Shown one piece after another: positions 7,530-13,475 of a stretch of DNA of 13,475 nt. The translations under genes and the position numbers were made by a program. This DNA is from Castellaniella sp. UBA6218 (lineage in GTDB: Bacteria; Pseudomonadota; Gammaproteobacteria; Burkholderiales; Burkholderiaceae_B): NCBI GenBank assembly GCA_002421865.1, contig DISE01000095.1:3361-16835 (forward strand). The letters are read 5' to 3'. Every line of letters begins with the position of its first letter. Within the stretch, counting starts at the first letter, position 1. The notes under the pieces were generated by a model. It saw only the letters and a program-made list of their open reading frames with translations. It did not search any database and was not told the origin of the DNA.

Positions 7530-8375
7530 TTACAGTCCCGCCTTGGCCAGTCCCTGGCGCACGGCCCAGTCGGCCGCCGCCATCCCCATGGTGGCCGTGA
7601 TCGCCACGGCCGAGCCATAGCCCGCACAGGAAAGACCCTGCGGCGCGGAGGCGGGCGCGGAAGCTGCGGCCGCGCGCCGCCAGGCTTCGGGCAGCACGAC
7701 GGGCTGGTCGAACCACAGGCAATGCACTCCCATGCGCGGCACCCGGCGGCGCGGCTTGCCGCCCGCCGCACCGCCCTTGGGATAACTGTGGCGTTGCCGC
7801 AGTTCCTGTCGCACCCGCCCCAGCAGGGCGTCGTGCGTCACGGCCGACAAATCCCCGGCCCGCAAGGCGAGCGGATCCGTCTTGCCGCCCGCCCCGCCGC
7901 ACGCCAGCGCCAGCCAGCCCGCCGCGCGGGCCTGCAGGATCATCGCGATCTTGGCCGTCACCTGGTCGGTGCAATCCAGCAGCACGCCGGGCGGCCCCGA
8001 CAGGATCGCATCCACATTGTCCGGGCCGACGAAATCGTCGACGCATTCGACGCGGCAGCCGGGGTTGATGTCGCGGACGCGGTCCGCCATGGCGGCGATC
8101 TTGGCCCGTCCCAGCGTGCTGCCCAGCGCGTGGACCTGGCGGTTGATGTTGGATTCGGCCACGTGGTCCAGGTCCACCAGCGTCAGCGCCCCCACGCCCG
8201 AGCGGGCCAGGGCTTCCACGCTCCAGGCGCCCACGCCGCCGATACCGGCCACCACCACGCGCAGTTCCGCCAACGCCCGCCTGGCCCCGTCGCCGTACAG
8301 GCGGTCGAGGCCGCCGAAACGGCGTTCGGCGTCCACGTCGGCATCGGTGGAATCGGCGGGCGTGAAATCGGGCAT
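7530..8375 (-). CDS. tcdA: tRNA threonylcarbamoyladenosine dehydratase (ThiF/E1-like)
   Basis: TcdA (formerly YgdL/CsdL) uses ATP to dehydrate t6A at tRNA position 37 to cyclic ct6A. From ATG 8375 it has 281 residues, near the E. coli length. The Rossmann nucleotide-binding motif GIGGVGAWSVEALARSG begins near residue 44, followed by LVDLDHVAESNINRQVHAL (Asp about 68, NINRQ about 76-80), which matches the adenylation site. DINPGCRVECVDDF and the later GGAGGKTDP stretch fit TcdA better than MoeB or ThiF; no Cys-x2-Cys zinc pairs of MoeB type were seen. The C-terminal region is Ala/Gly-rich. A TTG at 8399 is in frame, but a candidate -10 box ends just upstream of it, so ATG 8375 is preferred; neither has a clear Shine-Dalgarno. 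It converges on pabC and diverges from the chaC-like gene. Sua5, which acts earlier in t6A synthesis, is encoded about 3.4 kb away. Confidence 0.9.
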   Translation of the reverse strand: MPDFTPADSTDADVDAERRFGGLDRLYGDGARRALAELRVVVAGIGGVGAWSVEALARSGVGALTLVDLDHVAESNINRQVHALGSTLGRAKIAAMADRVRDINPGCRVECVDDFVGPDNVDAILSGPPGVLLDCTDQVTAKIAMILQARAAGWLALACGGAGGKTDPLALRAGDLSAVTHDALLGRVRQELRQRHSYPKGGAAGGKPRRRVPRMGVHCLWFDQPVVLPEAWRRAAAASAPASAPQGLSCAGYGSAVAITATMGMAAADWAVRQGLAKAGL

Positions 8376-8405
8376 CGCAGCGGTAACGAAAAGGTGCAAT
8401 GCGGC

Positions 8406-8411
8406 ATTTTA
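8406..8411 (-). promoter_or_regulatory. Candidate -10 box (TAAAAT) for tcdA
   Basis: TAAAAT on the minus strand matches TATAAT at five of six positions. It would place a transcript start near 8399, leaving a leader of roughly 24 bases before ATG 8375. No convincing -35 was found at usual spacing. Confidence 0.3.
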
Positions 8412-8463
8412 GCCGGGGGAAACGTCCGGCGCGTCTTCGCGCCGCGCCGCCGCGCAAGTCCTC

Positions 8464-8469
8464 TACAAT
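8464..8469 (+). promoter_or_regulatory. Candidate -10 box (TACAAT) for the chaC-pdxH-purU operon
   Basis: TACAAT matches TATAAT at five of six positions and stands out in GC-rich sequence. It lies about 36 bases before GTG 8506. No good -35 was seen at 16-18 bases spacing. The whole interval 8376-8505 is the only sizeable divergent intergenic region in the window. Confidence 0.35.
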
Positions 8470-8505
8470 ACAGACTGTCCCAGATTCCGATGTCGCCCAA
8501 CCCTC

Positions 8506-9144
8506 GTGAACACGTCCGCCGCACGCGCCAGCCAGCTTCCGCCCCCGCCGGAAGCTTTCCGTCTGCGGGACGCGACCTGGCACGAGGCGTCCATCGGACA
8601 GACGCTGCGACACTGGGACGGCCGCTCCGATCTGTGGATATTCGGTTACGGATCCCTGATCTGGCGGCCGGAATTCGACCACCTGGAGGCCCGCCGCGCG
8701 CGGATCCACGGCTACCATCGCGCCCTGTGCCTGTGGTCGCGCATCAATCGCGGCACGCCGGAACGCCCCGGCCTGGTCTTCGGCCTGGACCTGGGCGGTT
8801 CCTGCGAAGGCACCGTCTACCGCATCGCCGGCGGCCGGGTGCCTGAAATCCTGGGCCCCCTGTGGCAACGTGAGATGCCCAGCGCGTCCTATACCCCGCG
8901 CTGGCTGAATTGCCATACGTCTTCCGGCGCCGTAACCGGCCTGGTCTTCACGATGGACCGCGGGCACGAAGGCTACGTGACGGGCCTGTCCACCGAAGAC
9001 ATCGTCGCCATCGTGCGCCAGGGGCACGGACGCTACGGCCCCTGCACTGAATACGTGCTCCAGACCGCCGCCGCCCTGGACGCCGCCGGCATCACCGACC
9101 GCCGCCTGCGCGCCATCGCGCGCGCTCTGCGCCGCCCCATTTGA
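8506..9144 (+). CDS. ChaC-like glutathione-specific gamma-glutamylcyclotransferase
   Basis: ChaC-family proteins cleave glutathione to 5-oxoproline and Cys-Gly in the cytoplasm. The 212 residues show the family's binding loop IFGYGSLIWRPEF (FGYGSL about 46-51), then RINRGTPERPGLVFGLDLGG, EGTVYRI, and LWQREM, whose Glu at about 123 matches the catalytic acid. VTGLVFTMDRGH and GYVTGLS also fit. The start is GTG 8506: there is no in-frame ATG upstream, and the conserved core begins about 45 residues in, leaving a Pro/Ala-rich, poorly conserved N-terminus. No clear Shine-Dalgarno precedes it. It probably leads an operon; pdxH starts 23 bases after its stop. E. coli chaC was named for its position near chaA, but no cation antiporter is present here, so I leave the symbol blank. 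A less specific cyclotransferase activity cannot be excluded. Confidence 0.88.
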   Translation: MNTSAARASQLPPPPEAFRLRDATWHEASIGQTLRHWDGRSDLWIFGYGSLIWRPEFDHLEARRARIHGYHRALCLWSRINRGTPERPGLVFGLDLGGSCEGTVYRIAGGRVPEILGPLWQREMPSASYTPRWLNCHTSSGAVTGLVFTMDRGHEGYVTGLSTEDIVAIVRQGHGRYGPCTEYVLQTAAALDAAGITDRRLRAIARALRRPI

Positions 9145-9167
9145 CGCCCTTTTCCGACAAAGACACC

Positions 9168-9800
9168 ATGTCCATCGCCGATATCCGCCAGACCTACCAG
9201 AAATTCGAACTGCTCGAATCCTCCGTGGCCTCCGATCCCTATGCCCAGTTCGACCAGTGGTTCCAGCAGGCCCTGGGCAGCGAGGTTCGCGAACCGACCG
9301 CGATGACCCTCGCGACGGCGGATGCCGCCGGCCGGCCCTCGGCGCGGATCGTGCTGCTCAAGGACTTCACTCCCCGGGGCTTTGTGTTCTACACCAACTA
9401 CCAGTCGCGCAAAGGCCTGGAGCTGTCCACCAATCCCCAGGCCGCCCTGCTGTTCTTCTGGCCGGAGCTGGAAAGACAGGTGCGCATCGAAGGCCCCGTC
9501 AGCCCCGTATCGGCGGCGGAATCCGACGCCTACTACGCCAGCCGCCCCCTGGGCTCACGCATCGGCGCCTGGGCCTCGCCCCAGAGCCGGCCCATCACTC
9601 ACGAAGCCCTGGCCGAACGCGTCGCCGACCTGAGCCGTGAACTGGGTGACGATCCGGCCCGTCCGCCCCACTGGGGCGGCTACCGCCTGGAGGCGACACG
9701 CGTCGAATTCTGGCAGGGCCGGCCTTCGCGCCTGCACGACCGGCTGGTCTATGCGCGCGACGCCGAAGGCGACTGGGTCCTCGATCGCATCGCGCCCTGA
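9168..9800 (+). CDS. pdxH: Pyridoxamine/pyridoxine 5'-phosphate oxidase
   Basis: PdxH is an FMN enzyme that oxidises pyridoxine or pyridoxamine 5'-phosphate to pyridoxal 5'-phosphate. From ATG 9168 it has 210 residues, close to the usual length. It shows the split-barrel FMN-binding motifs RIVLLK (60-65), YTNYQSRKG (75-83), ERQVRIEG and SRIGAWASPQS, and the C-terminal PdxH signature VEFWQGRPSRLHDR. The frame is also open from TTG 9141, but that overlaps the stop of the preceding gene and would add nine unsupported residues. No strong Shine-Dalgarno is visible. It is followed after seven bases by another FMN split-barrel protein. Its product PLP is the cofactor of PabC, encoded upstream in a separate unit. 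Confidence 0.96.
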   Translation: MSIADIRQTYQKFELLESSVASDPYAQFDQWFQQALGSEVREPTAMTLATADAAGRPSARIVLLKDFTPRGFVFYTNYQSRKGLELSTNPQAALLFFWPELERQVRIEGPVSPVSAAESDAYYASRPLGSRIGAWASPQSRPITHEALAERVADLSRELGDDPARPPHWGGYRLEATRVEFWQGRPSRLHDRLVYARDAEGDWVLDRIAP

Positions 9801-9807
9801 AACGTCC

Positions 9808-10338
9808 ATGCGTCCGCAGCCCACGCCCGCCGACTTTCCGGCCCTGTACTTCCGCTCGGCCCTGGGCCGGTTCCCCACGGGCGTCACCGTGATCACGGCG
9901 GAACACCCCGAAACCGGCGCCCCGCTGGGGCTGACGATCAGCTCCTTCAGTTCCGTCTCGCTGGAACCGCCGATGGTGCTGTGGACGCTGACGCACACGG
10001 CCACCTCCCTGGCGGCCTTCAAGGCGCTGGACCGCTACGTCATCCACGTGCTCTCGGCCGGCCAGGTGGACCTGGCCCGGCGCTTCGCCAAAGGCCCGCA
10101 GTCCGAACGCTTCGCCGGCCTGGACCTGGAACGCGCCCCGAACGGCACCTTGATGCTGGCCGACGGCCGTTGCGCCGCCTGGTTCGAATGCCACAACACG
10201 CAGCGCCACGAGGCCGGCGATCACACGATCTTCGTCGGCCAGGTGGAACACTGCCACCGCCAACTGTTGTCGCCGCTGATCTATCACGCAGGCGACTTCG
10301 AACTGACCCCCGGCAGCGAGCCCCTTTCAAGGAACTAG
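9808..10338 (+). CDS. Flavin reductase-like FMN-binding split-barrel protein
   Basis: The 176 residues carry the flavin reductase-like domain: FRSALGRFPTGVTVIT (from about residue 15), then LGLTISSFSSVSLEPPMVLW, YVIHVLSAGQ, LARRFAKGPQ, and near the C-terminus GDHTIFVGQVE. Relatives reduce FMN or FAD with NAD(P)H to feed two-component monooxygenases, or act as stand-alone flavin-binding oxidoreductases. No monooxygenase partner is in the window, so the substrate cannot be named. ATG 9808 lies seven bases after the pdxH stop, which suggests cotranscription; the open frame reaches back to 9637, but that part lies inside pdxH. No Shine-Dalgarno is obvious. purU follows after 40 bases. Confidence 0.85.
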   Translation: MRPQPTPADFPALYFRSALGRFPTGVTVITAEHPETGAPLGLTISSFSSVSLEPPMVLWTLTHTATSLAAFKALDRYVIHVLSAGQVDLARRFAKGPQSERFAGLDLERAPNGTLMLADGRCAAWFECHNTQRHEAGDHTIFVGQVEHCHRQLLSPLIYHAGDFELTPGSEPLSRN

Positions 10339-10378
10339 CGTTTCTTCAGCCGCCCGGGCGCCTTCTCCGATCTCCGCC

Positions 10379-11227
10379 ATGCACGACTACATCCTGACCC
10401 TCTCCTGCCCCGACCGCATGGGCATCGTCCACACTGTCAGTGGCTGGCTGCTGACGCACCACGGCAACATCGTCCACGCCCAGCAGTTCGGCGATCCGGA
10501 TTCGTCGCGCTTTTTCCTGCGCGTCCATTTCGCCCTGCCTGTCGCCGAGCCGGTCGAATCGCTGGCGAGCGATTTCGCCGGCATCGCCGAACGCTTCGAG
10601 ATGCAGTGCCAGTTCCACGACGCGGCCCGCAAGGCCCGGCTGCTGGTGCTGGTCAGCCGCCAGGGGCATTGCCTGAACGACCTGCTGTTCCGGGTGAGCG
10701 GCGGGCAGATGCCCGCCGAAGTGGCCGGCGTGGTGTCGAACCATACGGATTTCCGCGCGCTGGCCGAATCCCACGGCTTGCCCTTCCATCACCTGCCCCT
10801 CACGGCCGACACCCGCGCCGCGCAGGAAGCGCGGATCCTGGAGCTGGTCGAACGCGAACGGGTCGACCTGGTGGTGCTGGCGCGCTACATGCAGATCCTG
10901 TCGCCGGCCCTGTGCCGCGCCCTGGAAGGCCGCGCCATCAACATCCATCACAGCTTCCTGCCCGGCTTCAAGGGCGCGCGGCCCTACTACCAGGCGCATG
11001 CGCGCGGCGTGAAGCTGATCGGAGCGACAGCGCACTATGTGACCGAGGATCTGGACGAAGGCCCCATCATCGAGCAGGATATCGAACGGGTGGATCACGC
11101 CATGGGTCCCGGTGATCTGACCCGCATCGGCAGCGACATCGAATCCGTGGTGCTGTCTCGCGCCGTGCGCTGGCATGTCGAACACCGCATCCTGCTGAAC
11201 GAACGGCGGACCGTGGTGTTCCGCTGA
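10379..11227 (+). CDS. purU: Formyltetrahydrofolate deformylase
   Basis: PurU hydrolyses 10-formyl-THF to formate and THF; in E. coli the formate feeds PurT in purine synthesis and the enzyme helps balance one-carbon pools. The 282 residues match the family length. An N-terminal ACT domain (about 1-80, beginning YILTLSCPDRMGIVHTVSGW) is the regulatory part; in E. coli PurU methionine activates and glycine inhibits. The formyltransferase-like part follows: VLVSRQGHCLNDLL, VVSNHTDFR, ARYMQILSP, then NIHHSFLPGFKGARPY (Asn 188, His 190) and TEDLDEGPIIEQD (Asp about 226), matching the Asn-His-Asp catalytic set. The ACT domain and HHSFLPGFKGA separate it from PurN. It sits 40 bases after the flavin reductase gene, probably last in the operon, and converges on the MaoC-like gene. 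No terminator with a T-run was found in 11228-11266. Confidence 0.96.
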   Translation: MHDYILTLSCPDRMGIVHTVSGWLLTHHGNIVHAQQFGDPDSSRFFLRVHFALPVAEPVESLASDFAGIAERFEMQCQFHDAARKARLLVLVSRQGHCLNDLLFRVSGGQMPAEVAGVVSNHTDFRALAESHGLPFHHLPLTADTRAAQEARILELVERERVDLVVLARYMQILSPALCRALEGRAINIHHSFLPGFKGARPYYQAHARGVKLIGATAHYVTEDLDEGPIIEQDIERVDHAMGPGDLTRIGSDIESVVLSRAVRWHVEHRILLNERRTVVFR

Positions 11228-11266
11228 CGCAGGCGTTGCGCTGGAATCGGCGCGCGGCTCGAGGCC

Positions 11267-11707
11267 TTATGCGGCGCCCAGGTCAAACAGGCTGGTGACC
11301 TCGGCCTCCAGCACCTGGGCGTCATTCTGGTTGTACAGGCGCCAGGTCCATCGGACAATGCCCAGGTCGTCGCGCGTGGATGACACGCGCTTGGTATCTA
11401 CCGTGGCCTCCAGGCGCAGCCTGTCACCCGGACGCACCGGCGAGATCCAGCGCAGGCGTTCCAGACCGGGAGAACCAAAGGACTCGGAGTCGTGCAGAAC
11501 GGCTTCGGTGGCCATGCGCATGGCCAGTCCGCAGGTCATCCAGCCGCTCGCGATCAGGCCCCCCCAGCGGCTTTCCTTGGCGCGTTCGGCATCGACGTGA
11601 AACCACTGAGGGTCATAGGCGCGCGCGAACGCCAGCATCTCTGCCTCGTCCACCGTGACCGGCCCGTGGTGGATCACCAGGCCGGGTTCGAGTTCCTTGA
11701 ATTTCAT
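11267..11707 (-). CDS. MaoC-like hotdog-fold dehydratase
   Basis: The 146 residues form a single MaoC-like hotdog domain, the fold of (R)-specific enoyl-CoA hydratases. FARAYDPQWFHVDAERA places Asp 32 and His 37 as the presumed catalytic pair, followed by SRWGGLIASGWMT (about 46-58), RWISPVRPGDRLRLEATV, and a strand-rich C-terminus ending VTSLFDLGAA. Relatives hydrate or dehydrate (R)-3-hydroxyacyl-CoA substrates in fatty-acid, PHA or degradation pathways, and many have no known substrate; nothing nearby suggests one. ATG 11707 is supported by GGAG nine bases upstream. It starts 46 bases after the sua5 stop on the same strand, so it may be the last gene of the purK-sua5 unit, though the gap could also hold its own weak promoter. 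Confidence 0.85.
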   Translation of the reverse strand: MKFKELEPGLVIHHGPVTVDEAEMLAFARAYDPQWFHVDAERAKESRWGGLIASGWMTCGLAMRMATEAVLHDSESFGSPGLERLRWISPVRPGDRLRLEATVDTKRVSSTRDDLGIVRWTWRLYNQNDAQVLEAEVTSLFDLGAA

Positions 11708-11716
11708 CGGATCATG

Positions 11717-11720
11717 CTCC
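11717..11720 (-). promoter_or_regulatory. Shine-Dalgarno GGAG for the MaoC-like gene
   Basis: GGAG on the minus strand lies nine bases upstream of ATG 11707 and supports that start. It falls in the 45-base gap after sua5. Confidence 0.5.
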
Positions 11721-11752
11721 GGAAAGCGGCTGTCGGCCAGTGTAGCGTATCC

Positions 11753-12802
11753 TCAGCCGAACGCGGCCGCCGCCCGCGTGATCCGGTCATTGACCCCCTG
11801 CCAGGCCGGGCCGGCGGGAGGACGCTGCAGCAGGATCCGGTCATAGCCCGCCTCGTCGAGATCGCGCAGCAGCGCGTACAGCCGGCGCGCATAAACCGCC
11901 GGATCGGCCGGCAGGACGATCCAGTCGATACCCGGCGGCCTGGCTTCCGGAGCGGCATCCAGAACCACCACGGCCAGCCTCCGGCCCAGGGCTCCCGCCG
12001 CGCCGCCCTGGAGCAGACCGTCCAGGGCGCCGGCGTCCACCAGAGATACCGGCGTGCGCGGCGCATAGTGCGCCTTGAGCGAACCCGACACCCGGGGCGC
12101 CGCCGCATCGGGCAGGGCCGGAACCTCGCCCAGCACCTCGGCGATCTGCGCGGCCGTCACGTGCCCGGGCCGCAACAAAACGGGGCCGATGCCCCGGTCC
12201 AGCCGCGACAGGTCCAGGATCGTGGATTCGATCCCGACTTCCGAAGCGCCGCCTTCCAGGATCATCAGCGCCTGCGCGTCCAGGTGAGGAAATTCACTAC
12301 GCACGTGATCGGCGCGCGTGGGCGACACCTGGCCGAACTGGTTGGCCGACGGCGCCGCAACCCCGCCGCAGCCGTGCGGCTTGAGAGACGCGAAGGCGCG
12401 CAGCAGCCGCTGCGCCACCGGATGCGAGGGACAGCGCAGGCCGATGCTGTCCTGTCCGCCGCTGACCGCGTCCGGGATGCGGGCGGCGCGCGGCAGGATC
12501 AGGGTCAAGGGGCCCGGCCAGAAGGCCGCCATCAGCCGCCGCGCCTGGGCCGGGATCGACGCCGCCCAATAGCCCGGATCCGTGTCGGGCGACAGGTGGA
12601 CGATGACGGGATGATCGGCCGGCCGCCCCTTGGCGGCATAGATGCGCGCGACGGCCTCGGGATTTTCGGCGTCGGCACCCAGGCCGTAGACGGTCTCGGT
12701 CGGAAAGGCCACCAGCCGGCCCTCGGCCAGCCGCCGGGCGGCCTCCTGGATCTGGCCGGGTCCGGCTTCGGCCGGACCCGCGCCCGCGCGGGGATCAGGC
12801 AT
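11753..12802 (-). CDS. sua5: L-threonylcarbamoyladenylate synthase, Sua5 type
   Basis: Sua5/TsaC uses threonine, bicarbonate and ATP to make threonylcarbamoyl-AMP, the donor for t6A37 in tRNAs reading ANN codons. The 349 residues fit the long Sua5 form. The YrdC catalytic domain shows PTETVYGLG (34-42), KGRPADHPVIVH (58-69), GLRCPSHPVA (121-130), APSANQFGQVSPT (150-162), ESTILD (192-197) and RPG near 211. The inter-domain linker SGSLKAHYAP (240-248 region) leads into an Ala-rich Sua5 domain to residue 349, which short TsaC proteins lack. The ATG overlaps the end of purK by eight bases, with GGGA about seven bases upstream, so the two are probably cotranslated. The transferase partners TsaD, TsaB and TsaE are not in the window; TcdA, which modifies t6A further, is encoded at 7530-8375. 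Confidence 0.95.
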   Translation of the reverse strand: MPDPRAGAGPAEAGPGQIQEAARRLAEGRLVAFPTETVYGLGADAENPEAVARIYAAKGRPADHPVIVHLSPDTDPGYWAASIPAQARRLMAAFWPGPLTLILPRAARIPDAVSGGQDSIGLRCPSHPVAQRLLRAFASLKPHGCGGVAAPSANQFGQVSPTRADHVRSEFPHLDAQALMILEGGASEVGIESTILDLSRLDRGIGPVLLRPGHVTAAQIAEVLGEVPALPDAAAPRVSGSLKAHYAPRTPVSLVDAGALDGLLQGGAAGALGRRLAVVVLDAAPEARPPGIDWIVLPADPAVYARRLYALLRDLDEAGYDRILLQRPPAGPAWQGVNDRITRAAAAFG

Positions 12803-13475
12803 CGGGCAGTCCCAGCACGGCCGATACCCGGGCGATCCGTTCGCGCAGTTGCGCCGCGTCTTCGCCCAGGATGTTCACATGACCCATTTTCCGGGCGCGG
12901 CGCGCCTCGGATTTGACGTACAGATGCAGGCGGGTGCCCGGCACGGCCAGCACCCCCGCCCAGTCCGGCTCGCGACGCCGCCCCTGCGCGTCGAACCACA
13001 GGTCCCCCAGCAAGTTGAGCATGGCGGCCGGTCGCAGCGGATCGGTGCCGCCCAGGGGCAGTCCGGCCATGATGCGCGCCTGCTGCTCGAACTGGCTGAC
13101 CAGGCAGCCGTCCTGGGTATAGTGGCCGCTGTTATGGGGGCGCGGCGCCATTTCGTTCGCCACCACGCGACCGTCGCGCAGCACGAAGAATTCCACGCAC
13201 AGCACACCGTGGTAATCCAGGTGGTCGGCCAGCGACAAGGCATGGCCGCGCGCCTGGTCGGCGACGTCGGACGGCACGGAACCATCGACGACCGACAGCG
13301 CCAGGATGCCGTCCCGATGGACATTGCGCGAGGGGGGGTAGCTGACGGCGCGGCCACGCAGGTCGCGCGCCACCACCACCGAGATTTCGTAGTCCAGGGG
13401 CTGCAGTGCCTCGAGGATGCAGGGCACGCCGCGCAGCGCGTCAAAGGCGCGCCGGGCTTCCTCGCGCGAAGCCAC
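12795..13475 (-). CDS. purK: N5-carboxyaminoimidazole ribonucleotide synthase, 5'-truncated by the window
   Basis: PurK is an ATP-grasp enzyme that converts AIR, ATP and bicarbonate to N5-CAIR, which PurE then rearranges, in de novo purine synthesis. Only the C-terminal 226 or so residues are present; the frame runs off the window edge, and the GTG at 13475 is an internal codon. Family motifs are PCILEALQPLDYEISVVVAR, then GRAVSYPPSRNVHRDGIL, CVEFFVLRDGRVVANEMAP with Mg-binding Glu and Asn-Glu, PRPHNSGHYTQDGCLVSQFE, then MAGLPLG, MLNLLGDLW, and HLYVKSEARRARKMGHVN. By family length well over 100 residues are missing at the N-terminus. The stop overlaps the sua5 ATG by eight bases. purE usually precedes purK, so it may lie just beyond the window. 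Confidence 0.96.
   Translation of the reverse strand: MASREEARRAFDALRGVPCILEALQPLDYEISVVVARDLRGRAVSYPPSRNVHRDGILALSVVDGSVPSDVADQARGHALSLADHLDYHGVLCVEFFVLRDGRVVANEMAPRPHNSGHYTQDGCLVSQFEQQARIMAGLPLGGTDPLRPAAMLNLLGDLWFDAQGRRREPDWAGVLAVPGTRLHLYVKSEARRARKMGHVNILGEDAAQLRERIARVSAVLGLPDA

Noticed and set aside
7237..9027. A 596-codon minus-strand frame across pabC, tcdA and the chaC-like gene
   Set aside because: It runs through the ends of three well-supported genes and the divergent promoter interval, in a different frame from tcdA, with low-complexity Arg/Gly/Ala-rich translation.
10351..10360. Palindrome CGCCCGGGCG upstream of purU
   Set aside because: A ten-base all-GC palindrome is unremarkable at this composition, has no room for a hairpin loop, and has no other operator-like features.
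11238..11253. A possible GCGC-GCGC hairpin between purU and the MaoC-like gene
   Set aside because: The stem is short, needs G-T pairs and has no T-run, so it is not a supportable terminator.
11492..12916. A 474-codon plus-strand frame opposite the MaoC-like gene, sua5 and purK
   Set aside because: It is a shadow of sua5 on the opposite strand; no motif was recognised and it crosses two gene boundaries.

Overview
This window is a dense stretch of ordinary chromosome from a GC-rich bacterium. It is most likely a betaproteobacterium of the Burkholderiales, plausibly Alcaligenaceae (Bordetella/Achromobacter-like). That placement is my inference from protein character, from the tandem 'double' UvrA next to pab genes, and from purK followed directly by sua5; no taxonomic marker is present. 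Genes are packed with short gaps or overlaps. No tRNA, rRNA, CRISPR array, insertion sequence or prophage gene was seen, and no gene-free interval exceeds about 130 bases.

Layout. (1) Bases 1-7432, plus strand: a very long uvrA paralogue (5' end outside the window) holding two UvrA units in one polypeptide, then pabB and pabC, joined by overlaps (TGATG at uvrA/pabB, 31 bases at pabB/pabC). PabB and PabC make 4-aminobenzoate for folate. (2) Bases 7433-7529: a short convergent interval holding a perfect 15-bp AT-rich inverted repeat that starts inside the last pabC codons. (3) Bases 7530-8375, minus strand: tcdA, a ThiF/E1-like tRNA t6A dehydratase. (4) Bases 8376-8505: a divergent promoter interval. 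(5) Bases 8506-11227, plus strand: chaC-like gamma-glutamylcyclotransferase, pdxH, a flavin reductase-like protein and purU, probably one operon. (6) Bases 11267-13475, minus strand: purK (5' end outside the window), sua5 overlapping it by 8 bases, then a MaoC-like hotdog protein, convergent with purU.

Functional themes. Folate, one-carbon and purine metabolism recur: pabB/pabC make the pABA moiety, purU hydrolyses 10-formyl-THF to give formate for purine synthesis, and purK acts in purine synthesis itself. Two steps of tRNA position-37 modification lie about 3.4 kb apart in separate transcription units: Sua5 activates threonylcarbamate for t6A and TcdA cyclises t6A. PdxH supplies PLP, which PabC needs. 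Most genes are housekeeping.

Points most worth a second look are the asymmetric four-ATPase UvrA and its in-frame internal direct repeat, the pabB/pabC split or fusion question, and the palindrome at 7421-7454. I found no convincing new multi-gene system here.
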